Assembly (NCBI GenBank): GCA_016779585.1
Contig: JADHNI010000042.1
Location: 1 to 32,614, forward strand
DNA: 32,614 nucleotides
Source of the DNA: Pseudomonadales bacterium
GTDB lineage: Bacteria > Pseudomonadota > Gammaproteobacteria > Pseudomonadales > Azotimanducaceae
Reading direction: 5' to 3'
In this document: positions 24,260-32,614 of the stretch, in pieces
How the letters are laid out: the number at the start of each line of letters is the position of its first letter
How positions within the stretch are numbered: position 1 is the first letter of the stretch
Made by a program: the position numbers and the translations under genes
The notes under the pieces: model-generated
The model's database searches: none
Seen by the model: the letters and a program-made list of their open reading frames with translations, nothing else
Told to the model about the DNA's origin: nothing

Positions 24260-25284
24260 CAGGGACTTTCGCTCTCAGGTGAAAAACGATTGATACGCAC
24301 AACCAGGCCGAACAGAGGGTGATCGATGTAGTGAAGTTCATCACTGCGCATGCGGCGTGACTGCGTCATGACGTGTGATCTCGCCGCGTAGTACTGTCCC
24401 CGTTGCCGTTCAATATCCACCAGCGCCTGGTATTCGGATAACTGTTCCTCACTCAGGCTCGATTCAAAACCCTGTACGTATGGGTTTTTGGTGCCGCCTC
24501 GCGGTTCGAAAATGGTGTACCAGAGATCGGTCTGTACATGCAGGTAGCGGGAACGGCTGACCGAGAGTGTGCCCTCGATTTCATAACGGTCATCGTACCG
24601 CTGTCCCGCCTGTATCATGACAGGTGTCGCCTCGGCATTGATCGGTTGGATCCAGGACCGGTGGTCGATGATATCGAAACGTGAAGAGCGGGCCAGGCTG
24701 CGCCGGATGGCTTCCAGGGATGACGATTCAGCGCTTGAGAAGGCAAGTTGCCCGTGAGTGTTGGGAGAAGCATTTCTCACCAGATCCCGAATAAAGTCGC
24801 CATCGGTTTCGTTGATACTGGCCTGAAGGACGGTTTCCGTGCCACCTTCTGCGCCAGGCTCTGTGGCTGGCAGGTCCTCCAGGGTCACTTCAGTGTCCTC
24901 GAGGCCTCGGTCTGATGCGGTCGCGGCGTTGTTGGTGCCGGTTGCTGCTTCCACAATCCGTCGGTTCCGGCTTCGGCTGCTCAGGCTTTCAAAAGCGAAC
25001 TCACTGTCGCTGAGTGTCGTAGCTCCTTCGATATCGGGCAGCTCCGCCTGGGTATCCAGTGCCTGCTCCAGCTGTGACAGGTTAAAGGGTTCGCCGGGGT
25101 ATACAGACAGGACATCAGCCGGGTACTCGGGCATTCGTTCCGGCCAGCTTTCGTCATCGAGATCGGTGTTTCTTGGCTTAAACAGGATGACATCCACCTG
25201 GTACCAGCCATCGAACCCGGTATCGGCAGAGGCAGGCGATAGGGCGCCAGAAACACACAATAGAAGTGCCAGCAGGGCGGGCAA
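24259..25284 (-). CDS. csiV: CsiV-like peptidoglycan-associated periplasmic protein
   Basis: 341 residues from a TTG at 25284, 1 nt after the mfd stop, giving a signal peptide LPALLALLLCVSGALSPASA. Another TTG at 25371 would overlap mfd by 86 bp and add an atypical 29-residue leader, so I prefer the shorter form. The N-terminus GWYQVDVILFKP and C-terminal IDHPLFGLVVRINRF are typical of CsiV, which in Vibrio is needed for cell shape and D-amino acid tolerance. The middle (about 100-190) is acidic and low-complexity. Its position downstream of mfd is conserved in gammaproteobacteria. Confidence 0.82.
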   Translation of the reverse strand: MPALLALLLCVSGALSPASADTGFDGWYQVDVILFKPRNTDLDDESWPERMPEYPADVLSVYPGEPFNLSQLEQALDTQAELPDIEGATTLSDSEFAFESLSSRSRNRRIVEAATGTNNAATASDRGLEDTEVTLEDLPATEPGAEGGTETVLQASINETDGDFIRDLVRNASPNTHGQLAFSSAESSSLEAIRRSLARSSRFDIIDHRSWIQPINAEATPVMIQAGQRYDDRYEIEGTLSVSRSRYLHVQTDLWYTIFEPRGGTKNPYVQGFESSLSEEQLSEYQALVDIERQRGQYYAARSHVMTQSRRMRSDELHYIDHPLFGLVVRINRFSPESESP

Positions 25285-25285
25285 C

Positions 25286-28200
25286 TTATCCGGCCATCGG
25301 GCGTTCTGTGGAAATACGTTTCTTCTCAAGTCTCTCGAGCAGTCGCTCGACCTTAGAAAATCTGGTTTCAACTTTTACCATCTTATCATCGAAAGACAGC
25401 TGATTCGCGGTCGGTAGTCGATAGCGATGAGGCTCTGACTGGACCAGTTCCACGATGGCGCCGGCGTCGACGGGAGTTTCCTGGTCGAATTCGACACGTC
25501 CACCGTTTTCACCCGCGTCCAGTTTCTTGATACCCAGTGCCTCCGCGCGAAGCTTCAGTGCTGTAATCCGGAACAGGTTCTTCACAGCCTCTGGTAACAA
25601 CCCGAATCGGTCGATCATCTCTACCTGGAGTTCGCGCAACTGCTCCTCGGATTCGGCGTTGGAAATGCGCTTGTAGAGTACCAGTCGCATATGGACGTCT
25701 GGCAGATAATCATCGGGAATCAGTGCCGGCAGGTGCAGGTTTACCTCCGTGCCTTCTTTCAGCGGTCGATCGAGGTTGGGTGTTTTACCATCCTGTATCG
25801 CTTTCACTGCCCGGTCCAGCATCTCCATGTAGAGCGAGTAACCGATTGTCTGCATGTTGCCTGTCTGTTCGTCGCCGAGCAGTTCGCCGGCTCCGCGGAT
25901 TTCCAGGTCATGGGTTGCCAGGATAAAACCTGCGCCGAGGTCTTCTGCATCTGAAATGGCGTCCAGGCGTTTGACAGCATCCGAGGTCATGGCCTGCGGG
26001 TGCGGCGTCAGCAGGTAGGCGTAAGCCTGGTGATGCGAACGACCGACCCGGCCGCGCAACTGGTGAATCTGTGCCAGCCCAAACTTGTCGGCACGGTCCA
26101 TGATGATGGTGTTGGCATTTGGTATATCGATGCCGGTTTCGATAATGGTGGTGCACACCAGGACATTGGCCCGCTTGTGGTAAAAATCGGACATGACCTG
26201 CTCGAGTTCCCGCTCACGCATCTGGCCGTGACCGATGGCGATGGTCGCCTGTGGGAGCAGCAGCTGCAGCTTGTCGGCCGTGTTCTCAATCGTGCGGACT
26301 TCATTGTGCAGGTAGTAAACCTGCCCGCCACGCATCAGTTCCCGTTGGATGGCCTCCTTGATCAGGCCATCGTTGCGCTGGCGCACGAATGTTTTGATAG
26401 ACAGGCGTTTTGCCGGAGGCGTTGCAATGATAGACAGGTCTCGCATACCTGACATGGCCATGTTCAGGGTTCTTGGAATGGGTGTGGCGGTCAGGGTCAG
26501 GATGTCGACTTCTGTGCGCAATGACTTCAGTTTCTCTTTCTGGCGGACACCGAATCGATGTTCCTCGTCGATGATGAGCAGGCCCAGGTTCTTGAAGTCG
26601 AGACCTTCCTGAATCAGTGCGTGAGTGCCGATCACGATGTCGACCTGGCCGTCGATCATTCGGTTGATGACGGCTTTCTGTTCTTTCCTGGTTTTGAAGC
26701 GGGAAATGGATTCGATGTTCACAGGCCAGTCAGCGAATCTATCCTGGAATGTTTGAGCATGTTGCTGCGCGAGCAGCGTCGTGGGTACCAGCACTGCTAC
26801 CTGCTTGCCGGATTGAACCGCGATAAATGCTGCTCTCATCGCAACCTCGGTTTTACCGAAGCCGACATCACCACAGACCAGCCGGTCCATAGGCTGGTCA
26901 GATACCATGTCAGAGATCACGCTTTCGATGGCGATTTCCTGATCTGGTGTTTCCTCAAACGGGAAAGCACGGGCAAACTGGTCATAGCTGCTGTCCGGCT
27001 GTGGATAGCTGTAGCCTTTTCTCGCCTCCCGTCGTGCATAGATGTTTAACAATTCTGCAGCGACATCATGAACCTGTTCAGCGGCTTTTCGCTTGGCTTT
27101 TTGCCAGGTTTCGCCACCCAGCCTGTGCAGCGGTGCGAGACCTTCCTCCGCACCGGTGTAGCGGGAAATGAGGTGCAGGGATGATACAGGCACGTAGAGT
27201 TTTGCGTCGTCCTGGTAAACCAGTGTCAGGAATTCGGTTTCCTGCCCATCCACTTCCAGAGTCTGCAGGCCCTGGTAGCGTCCGACGCCATGGTCGATGT
27301 GCACGACTGGTGCGCCGATGCTGAGCTCGGTAAGACTCTTGATGGCCAGTTCGGCAAAATTCTCGCGTTCACGGTCGCGCCTGCGTTTCTGCAGAACCCG
27401 TTCTCCAAAGAGCTGTTGCTCTGTGATCATCGCCACCGTGGCAGTTGCGAGGCTCCTCTCCAGCGGCGCAACGGTAATGGCCAGGTCAATGTCGTCGTCC
27501 GCGAAGGACGGCCAGTCGTGTACTATCCGGGTGGACAGTCCATGCCTTGCGAGCAGTTCGTCGACCACTTCCCGCCGGCCATTGGATTCGGCAACAATCA
27601 GCAGCCGTGTTGATGATTCCCGGCTGAATGCCTGCAGGTCAGCAAGCGGATTCTGGTTCTTTTCCTTGATCGAGACATCGGGCAGGTCCTCGTAGTCAAA
27701 GTTCACGATGCCACGAGCCTCATCGGCTTCCAGCGGCTGTTCATGAATGTCGATGCGGGGGTACTGCTTAAGCAAGGAAAACAGGTCATCGGGCTTCAGA
27801 ATAATGTCCTGCGGCGGCAGGATTGGTTTCTCGATGTCGTAGCGAAGGCTTTCATAGCGATCCTCTGCCTCCCGCCAGTGTTTCTGCAACTTGTCCTCAA
27901 TGTCGTGACAAAACACGAGGGTATCTTCGGGCAGGTAGTCAAACAGGGTAGAGAGTTCTTCGAAGAACAGTGGCAGGTAATATTCGATGCCCGGCGGAGA
28001 GATTCCCTGGGAAACGTCGCGATAGAGCGGGCACTCCCTTGCGTCGCCCTGGAATTTCTGGAACCAGTGATTCTGGAAATCGTTGATGGCGGTTTCCGTC
28101 AGGGGGAACTCACGTGCTGGCAGCAGTGAGATTTCCGTAATCTGTTCAAGGGAGCGCTGCGTTTCCGGGTCGAAGGAGCGAAGCGAGTCAATCTCGTCAT

Positions 28201-28765
28201 CAAACAGGTCAATACGCAGTGGAAATTCGGAGCCCATGGGATAGATGTCCATGATGGCGCCGCGCACTGCGTACTCTCCGTGATCGTACACGGTCTCCAC
28301 GCTGCGGTAGGCTGCTCCCTGCAATTGCCTGCGCATCTTCGTAATGTCGAACTTCTGCCCGGTTTTCAGCACCAGGCTGCTGCCAATGATGAAGCCTGGC
28401 GGTGCCATTCGTTGCACCAGTGTCGTCGCTGGAATAACCACGACGCCCTTGTCGAGCGAGGCCAGCTGGTTTAACACGGTCAGGCGCTCGGAAATGATGT
28501 CCTGGTGGGGTGAGAAGCTGTCATAGATCAGGGTTTCCCAATCAGGCAGGTGCAGGATGTCCTGCCTTTCGCCCAGGAAGAACTGCAGTTCCTGATGCAG
28601 CCTGTCAGCTTCCAGCGTGTCTGCTGCGATCACCAGGGCCACGCCATTGAAATCAGCGAGCGCACTTGCCATCGCATGTGTGGCTGCGGCATCAGGCAGG
28701 TTTGCCCAGTGACGGCGGTCTGCCGCTTTCACTGGGAGGGAAGGCGCTAGTGAGTGTTCAGACAT
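25286..28765 (-). CDS. mfd: Transcription-repair coupling factor Mfd
   Basis: 1159 residues, full length. It has an N-terminal UvrB-like module, an RNA-polymerase-binding region (PVVHIDHGVGRYQGLQTLEV) and a RecG-like translocase. The translocase has Walker A GDVGFGKTEVAMRAAF (Lys638), DEEHRFGV at about 731-738, LTATPIPRTLNMAMSGMRDL, and motif VI-type QLRGRVGRS. A C-terminal autoinhibitory domain follows. It removes RNA polymerase stalled at DNA lesions and recruits UvrA. First gene of the mfd-csiV-aspartoacylase operon. The start codon has only a weak ribosome binding site. It diverges from the retropepsin-like gene across 97 bp. Confidence 0.98.
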   Translation of the reverse strand: MSEHSLAPSLPVKAADRRHWANLPDAAATHAMASALADFNGVALVIAADTLEADRLHQELQFFLGERQDILHLPDWETLIYDSFSPHQDIISERLTVLNQLASLDKGVVVIPATTLVQRMAPPGFIIGSSLVLKTGQKFDITKMRRQLQGAAYRSVETVYDHGEYAVRGAIMDIYPMGSEFPLRIDLFDDEIDSLRSFDPETQRSLEQITEISLLPAREFPLTETAINDFQNHWFQKFQGDARECPLYRDVSQGISPPGIEYYLPLFFEELSTLFDYLPEDTLVFCHDIEDKLQKHWREAEDRYESLRYDIEKPILPPQDIILKPDDLFSLLKQYPRIDIHEQPLEADEARGIVNFDYEDLPDVSIKEKNQNPLADLQAFSRESSTRLLIVAESNGRREVVDELLARHGLSTRIVHDWPSFADDDIDLAITVAPLERSLATATVAMITEQQLFGERVLQKRRRDRERENFAELAIKSLTELSIGAPVVHIDHGVGRYQGLQTLEVDGQETEFLTLVYQDDAKLYVPVSSLHLISRYTGAEEGLAPLHRLGGETWQKAKRKAAEQVHDVAAELLNIYARREARKGYSYPQPDSSYDQFARAFPFEETPDQEIAIESVISDMVSDQPMDRLVCGDVGFGKTEVAMRAAFIAVQSGKQVAVLVPTTLLAQQHAQTFQDRFADWPVNIESISRFKTRKEQKAVINRMIDGQVDIVIGTHALIQEGLDFKNLGLLIIDEEHRFGVRQKEKLKSLRTEVDILTLTATPIPRTLNMAMSGMRDLSIIATPPAKRLSIKTFVRQRNDGLIKEAIQRELMRGGQVYYLHNEVRTIENTADKLQLLLPQATIAIGHGQMRERELEQVMSDFYHKRANVLVCTTIIETGIDIPNANTIIMDRADKFGLAQIHQLRGRVGRSHHQAYAYLLTPHPQAMTSDAVKRLDAISDAEDLGAGFILATHDLEIRGAGELLGDEQTGNMQTIGYSLYMEMLDRAVKAIQDGKTPNLDRPLKEGTEVNLHLPALIPDDYLPDVHMRLVLYKRISNAESEEQLRELQVEMIDRFGLLPEAVKNLFRITALKLRAEALGIKKLDAGENGGRVEFDQETPVDAGAIVELVQSEPHRYRLPTANQLSFDDKMVKVETRFSKVERLLERLEKKRISTERPMAG

Positions 28766-28862
28766 GCCTGGAATGCTTGATTTCGGGGGTTTCTCGAGGG
28801 GAGGGAAGATTACTTGAATTTCCCCTGATTGACGACCCGTGGGATGGCGCTAACATCCGCTT

Positions 28863-29789
28863 ATGAAGGTTTTGTTAGTGCTTTTTCTTGGGGTCGCCGC
28901 GGGGCTGGGTGTCGGTTATTACCGCTGGGGCCAGGATGTAGCGGTGCTGCCCGATTCGCAGGAACCGGCTGATATTGTCAGGGATACTCCTTTACCGGTT
29001 AGCCGGGAACTCTCCGAATTCGAGGGACTGGTTGTCGTCGCAGAAAACCTGATCCAGCGGGAAGACTATGCGGCGGCTATGGAGGTTCTGATGGAAGCTG
29101 ATATCGTTGCCGGAACGGCTGCTGAACAGCAGGCCGGTGCCCATCTGCTGAGGGAAGCTGTAAATGCACGTGTGGCAGAGCTGCGCAGGCTCGGGCTTCT
29201 CGATGAGATTGACCATCTTTATGAAAGCCTGACGTTCAGCATGCCGGAGCGAGCGGAGTACTACATCCTGTTGGCAGAGCACCGGATCGAGATGCAAAAC
29301 GGTGAACTGGCGCTGCCGGTACTCGCCCAGGTAGAAAACCACCACCAGCTAGGCGCCCAGGCCCGTGAACTGATCTGCCAGATCAATGCCCCGGACGAAG
29401 CCTCGCCGTTGGCGAATATTCCCCTGATCCGCGTTGGGGACCAGTTCCTGGTGGAAGCGGTTATCGATAACGAGGCAACCACGCGCCTGCTGCTGGATAC
29501 CGGCGCCTCCATGACGGTTATCACCCCTGGAGTGCTCCTGGACCTGGGTTACTCGCTTGACGGACCCCGGGCAGCCTTTAACACGGCCGGTGGCCTGGTT
29601 CGCGCGCCGGTTGTCGAGATTTCATCCATGGCGCTGGAAGGCGTTGCGGTTTACCCGATGACTGTGGGTGCCCTGGAACTCGAAGGGCGGGTTGCAGGGC
29701 TTCTCGGCATGGATTTCCTGCGCCGGTTCGAATTCAAGATTGACCAGGATCAGGATTTTCTTGTTCTGGTGGACCGGCGGTCCCAATAA
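28863..29789 (+). CDS. Membrane-anchored retropepsin-like aspartic protease
   Basis: 308 residues. N-terminal uncleaved membrane anchor (VLLVLFLGVAAGLGVGYY), then a helical TPR-like region (about 50-175), and a C-terminal clan AA aspartic protease domain. The active-site motif is LLLDTGASMTVI with Asp212, followed by the hydrophobic-hydrophobic-Gly segment VAGLLGMDFLRRFEF near 290. Such domains have one active-site triad and must dimerise. The catalytic domain should face the periplasm. The substrate is unknown. Confidence 0.87.
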   Translation: MKVLLVLFLGVAAGLGVGYYRWGQDVAVLPDSQEPADIVRDTPLPVSRELSEFEGLVVVAENLIQREDYAAAMEVLMEADIVAGTAAEQQAGAHLLREAVNARVAELRRLGLLDEIDHLYESLTFSMPERAEYYILLAEHRIEMQNGELALPVLAQVENHHQLGAQARELICQINAPDEASPLANIPLIRVGDQFLVEAVIDNEATTRLLLDTGASMTVITPGVLLDLGYSLDGPRAAFNTAGGLVRAPVVEISSMALEGVAVYPMTVGALELEGRVAGLLGMDFLRRFEFKIDQDQDFLVLVDRRSQ

Positions 29790-29852
29790 GTCGGATTTTT
29801 GACACACTTGGCGTTGCGTATCCGGGTGCAGATAGTGATAATTCGCGCAATC

Positions 29853-29868
29853 ACAGGGCCGCCCCTGT
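29853..29868. other. Hairpin upstream of gap
   Basis: ACAGGG-CCGC-CCCTGT, a perfect 6-bp stem in the 135-bp region before the gap gene. No T-run follows it closely. It may lie in the gap 5' leader or serve as an operator; the role is unknown. Confidence 0.4.
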
Positions 29869-29924
29869 AAACCCTGATTTTCTATAAAGATTTTGTTTAT
29901 TTTCGCCCCTCTGGAGGAAAAACT

Positions 29925-31433
29925 GTGGCCAAACCCGGACTAGACAGTGCGTTCGCGGATTTTAAAGAGCGTGAAGCGCTCGCTGAAGCAATGATTCCGA
30001 TGATCGGTTCGATGTATCGCCGAAATGTCGTGATCTATATCCACGGTGTTCCTCTTTACAACCAGTCAGTGATTGAACTGATGAAGGCACACCGATTTGT
30101 CCGCCAGATCGAAAATAACGAAATGTCAGAGTTTGAAACTCACCCGATTCTCCAGGTGCTCTGCAACCTTGACCTGGGCCCTGCGCATATCGATATCGGC
30201 AAGCTGACTTCCAACTACATGGCGGACGACGAAGGGTTGTCCATGCAGGACTACGTGGAACGTGAATGTGCCGAGATCCTTGGTCGCCACGATACCGTGA
30301 CACATAAGTCGCGCGACGTTGTGGTATACGGATTTGGCCGTATTGGTCGACTGGTAACTCGTCTGCTCGTTGAGAAAGCTGGCGGTGGCCAGAACCTGGT
30401 GCAGCGAGCGGTTGTGCTGCGGCCGCCCAAGGATCCGGTTGATGACCTGAACAAACGCGCCAGCCTGCTGCGTCGTGACTCCATTCACGGTCCTTTCAAG
30501 GGCACTATCCGGGTTGATGAAGAGAATCATTGCCTGATCTGCAACGGTAACGTCATCCGTTTCATCTATGCCGGCGACCCGGCCTCTATTGACTACACGA
30601 AATACGGTATCAATGACGCCCTGATTATTGATTCCAGCGGTGCCTGGCGTGACCGGGAAGGCCTGGAGCAGCATCTCAAGTCCAAAGGTGCCGCCAAAGT
30701 GTTACTCACAACCTCCGGCAAGGGTGACATCAAGAATATCGTTTCCGGCGCCAATTCCGACCTGCTTCAGGATGACGACAACATTGTCGCGGCGGCATCC
30801 TGTACCACCAATGCCATTGTTCCTGTGCTCAAGTGCATGAATGACCATTTCGGCATTGTTCGCGGTCACATGGAGACGGTTCACGCGTACACCGATGACC
30901 AGAACCTGCACGACAACACGCACAGCAAGGAACGCCGTGGTCGAAGTGCACCACTGAACATGGTGTTGACCGAAACCAACGCCACCAAGTCCATCGGCAA
31001 ACTGTTGCCGGAACTGGAAGGTAAGCTGACCGGCAACTCAATCAGGGTTCCGGTGCCCAACGTGTCGATGGCAATCCTGAACCTGACTCTGGAGCGTGAC
31101 AGCACGGTTGAGGAAGTGAACGGATTCCTGCGTGATGTATCCCTGAACAGTGCCATGAACCGCCAGATTGAGTACACGGTGTCCAGCGAGGTGGTTTCCA
31201 CGGACTTCATTGGCAACCGTCATGCGGGCATCATTGATTCCCACGCGACCATTGTGAATGGTTCCCAGGTGATCCTTTACGTCTGGTATGACAACGAGTT
31301 CGGCTACTCCTGCCAGGTAATCCGGGTTGGGCAGAAGATGGCGGGCATCAAGTATCCGGTGGTTCCGCCCCGGCCTGTGACCGGTGAACCGGCCCGGGCA
31401 GATCTGTCCAGGGTTCAAAGCGCGGGGGCATAG
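29925..31433 (+). CDS. gap: Glyceraldehyde-3-phosphate dehydrogenase, long form with N-terminal extension
   Basis: 502 residues from GTG 29925 with GGAGG 7 nt upstream. The GAPDH part starts near residue 128; about 125 residues precede it, with a mixed helical character. Rossmann motif YGFGRIGR (134-141), catalytic Cys293 in ASCTTNAIVP and His320 in ETVHAYTDDQ, then WYDNEFGYS. After the second strand the usual NDP is replaced by VLRPPKDPVDDLNKRA. The missing Asp and the extra basic residues may alter NAD/NADP choice (inference). Extended GAPDHs of this type occur in pseudomonads and marine gammaproteobacteria beside mfd and nqrA, from memory. Confidence 0.93.
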   Translation: MAKPGLDSAFADFKEREALAEAMIPMIGSMYRRNVVIYIHGVPLYNQSVIELMKAHRFVRQIENNEMSEFETHPILQVLCNLDLGPAHIDIGKLTSNYMADDEGLSMQDYVERECAEILGRHDTVTHKSRDVVVYGFGRIGRLVTRLLVEKAGGGQNLVQRAVVLRPPKDPVDDLNKRASLLRRDSIHGPFKGTIRVDEENHCLICNGNVIRFIYAGDPASIDYTKYGINDALIIDSSGAWRDREGLEQHLKSKGAAKVLLTTSGKGDIKNIVSGANSDLLQDDDNIVAAASCTTNAIVPVLKCMNDHFGIVRGHMETVHAYTDDQNLHDNTHSKERRGRSAPLNMVLTETNATKSIGKLLPELEGKLTGNSIRVPVPNVSMAILNLTLERDSTVEEVNGFLRDVSLNSAMNRQIEYTVSSEVVSTDFIGNRHAGIIDSHATIVNGSQVILYVWYDNEFGYSCQVIRVGQKMAGIKYPVVPPRPVTGEPARADLSRVQSAGA

Positions 31434-31476
31434 CCCTCCCTGTAAAGGTTTCACCACACCTGAATCGCTGAAAATC

Positions 31477-31496
31477 CGCGGCTTTCGGCCGCGTTT
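31477..31496 (+). terminator. Hairpin after gap, candidate terminator
   Basis: CGCGGC-TTTCG-GCCGCG followed by TTT, about 44 nt past the gap stop. The T-tract is short, so efficiency is uncertain; a second hairpin follows. Confidence 0.5.
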
Positions 31497-31508
31497 GCTA
31501 TGGCATAT

Positions 31509-31557
31509 CCGCGGCTACATCTCTATAATAGCCGCGGCTTTTCGGGGGGCTTTTTTT
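31509..31557 (+). terminator. Second hairpin with T-runs before nqrA
   Basis: CCGCGGCTA, an 11-nt loop, then TAGCCGCGG, a perfect 9-bp stem followed by CTTTT and, after CGGGGGGC, seven Ts. CCGCGGCT occurs three times between 31476 and 31538. Probably terminates gap transcription ahead of the nqr operon; it could instead act as an nqrA leader. Confidence 0.6.
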
Positions 31558-31640
31558 GGGGATTGTTTTGGTGATCCAAAGCCCTTGAGGTGTTCCCCGA
31601 TTCTCCCTCCAAGTTAAATTTATACTGTTGTCAGGTAGTC

Positions 31641-32614
31641 ATGATTAAGACCAAACGCGGGCTCGATTTGCCCATTATTGGGAGTCCGAAACAGAGTATC
31701 GAAAGCGGGCCGGAGGTCAGGCAGGTTGCCCTGGTCGGCTATGACTACCCCGGACTGAAACCCACCATGGAAGTTCGGGAAGGCGACACCGTCAAGGCAG
31801 GCCAGCTTGTCTTCACCGACAAGAAAACCGACGGCGTGCGTTATACCGCGCCCGCTTCGGGTACGGTCAAGGCGATCAATCGCGGCGATAAACGTGTCTT
31901 TGAGTCTCTCGTGATCGAGATGGATGGCAGCGAAGGTGAAACATTTGCCAGCTACAGCGCCGCCGAACTGCGCGGCCTCGACCGCGAGAAGGTGGTTGAA
32001 AACCTGGTGGCAAGTGGCCAATGGACTGCGATACGCACCAGGCCCTACAGCAGGGTGCCGTCCCCCGCAGCAGATCAGCCATCTGCCTTCTTTGTGACAG
32101 CGGCAGACAGTCGACCCCACTGTCCGGATCCTGCGCTTTTTATCAACGAACAATCCGAAGCCTACCTCGCCGGTATCGACGTGCTGTCGCGCCTGACCGA
32201 GGGCAAGGTTTATGTCTGCTCAAACGCCGGCAGCGAACTGCCGCAGTCAGACAATCCACAGGTCGTGAACGAATCTTTCTCCGGACCACACCCGTCAGGA
32301 AACGTCGGCACTCACATACACTTCCTGCATCCGGTACATACCAATCGAAGTGTCTGGCATGCGGGCTACCAGGACGTGATTGCAATCGGGCAATTGTTCC
32401 TGACCGGAAAAATCTTTTCTGATCGCGTGATTGCGCTCTCAGGTCCCGAGGTCAGCGAACCACGTGTCATTCGCACTTGCCTGGGTGCGAGCACGGAAGA
32501 GCTGACCTCAGGCCAGCTGATTGAGGGCAATAACCGCGTTATCAGTGGTTCCATCGTCGATGGCCGCAGGGCAGCTGACGGCACGGCTTTTCTCGGACGG
32601 TTCCATAACCAGGT
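31641..32614 (+). CDS. nqrA: Na+-translocating NADH:quinone reductase subunit A, C-terminus cut by window edge
   Basis: 324 codons are visible out of roughly 445 expected; the frame stays open to the right edge. The N-terminus MIKTKRGLDLPIIGSPKQSI is the NqrA signature. Later segments GDTVKAGQLVFTDKK, VRYTAPASGTVKAINRG and GTHIHFLHPVHTNRSVWHAG are also typical. NqrA is the peripheral cytoplasmic subunit of the six-subunit Na+ pump. The remaining nqr genes presumably follow outside the window. ATG 31641 has AGGT about 6 nt upstream. Confidence 0.96.
   Translation, partial: MIKTKRGLDLPIIGSPKQSIESGPEVRQVALVGYDYPGLKPTMEVREGDTVKAGQLVFTDKKTDGVRYTAPASGTVKAINRGDKRVFESLVIEMDGSEGETFASYSAAELRGLDREKVVENLVASGQWTAIRTRPYSRVPSPAADQPSAFFVTAADSRPHCPDPALFINEQSEAYLAGIDVLSRLTEGKVYVCSNAGSELPQSDNPQVVNESFSGPHPSGNVGTHIHFLHPVHTNRSVWHAGYQDVIAIGQLFLTGKIFSDRVIALSGPEVSEPRVIRTCLGASTEELTSGQLIEGNNRVISGSIVDGRRAADGTAFLGRFHNQ

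Noticed and set aside
25285..25371. Longer CsiV from TTG 25371
   Set aside because: It would overlap mfd by 86 bp and put 29 charged residues before the signal peptide. TTG 25284 fits better, though this is not proven.

Overview
The window is a chromosomal segment of a gammaproteobacterium, most likely a marine, aerobic, Na+-using heterotroph. Supporting signs are E. coli-type LexA boxes, CsiV next to Mfd, ribosome modulation factor, NqrA, a SapC-family protein and a GAPDH with a long N-terminal extension. From memory, the order topA / lexA / mfd-csiV / gap / nqrA and the slt / ABC-F linkage resemble the corresponding region of pseudomonads, so most of the window is conserved core. I see no transposase, integrase, phage gene, CRISPR array, tRNA or rRNA.

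Layout. (1) 1-4177, minus strand: a tightly packed moxR-DUF58-DUF4381-batA-batB operon (MoxR ATPase plus three von Willebrand A proteins); batB runs off the left edge. (2) 4178-6498: rmf (minus) and amt (plus) diverge. Each is followed, in its own direction of transcription, by a copy of the same terminator-like hairpin element that expands into 23-bp tandem repeats. (3) 6499-8787: a two-gene operon of an SMP-30/gluconolactonase protein and a D-Ala-D-Ala ligase, divergent from a Zn/Cd/Pb-type MerR regulator, with a MerR-like operator and a 19-bp-spaced promoter between them. (4) 8784-13557, minus: slt-tatD-glutaredoxin-like-ABC-F operon. (5) 13629-14687: universal stress protein, divergent from a small membrane-anchored protein of unknown function. 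(6) topA (plus) converging on lexA (minus), which has two SOS boxes. (7) 18478-22288, plus: a LolA-like periplasmic protein, a SPOR-domain/outer-membrane beta-barrel fusion and an MscS channel, then a SapC protein. (8) 23183-28765, minus: mfd-csiV-aspartoacylase-like operon. (9) 28863 to the right edge, plus: membrane-anchored retropepsin-like protease, long GAPDH, terminator hairpins, and the start of nqrA.

Much of the window concerns the cell envelope and stress: vWA/MoxR proteins, Ddl, Slt, CsiV, the SPOR-barrel operon, MscS, LexA, Mfd, TopA, RMF and USP. The best candidates for something undescribed are the LolA-like/SPOR-barrel/MscS operon, the paired 3'-end hairpin/tandem-repeat elements flanking rmf and amt, and the possible metal-responsive control of a D-Ala-D-Ala ligase operon. 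All functions are inferred from sequence reading alone; no database search was run.
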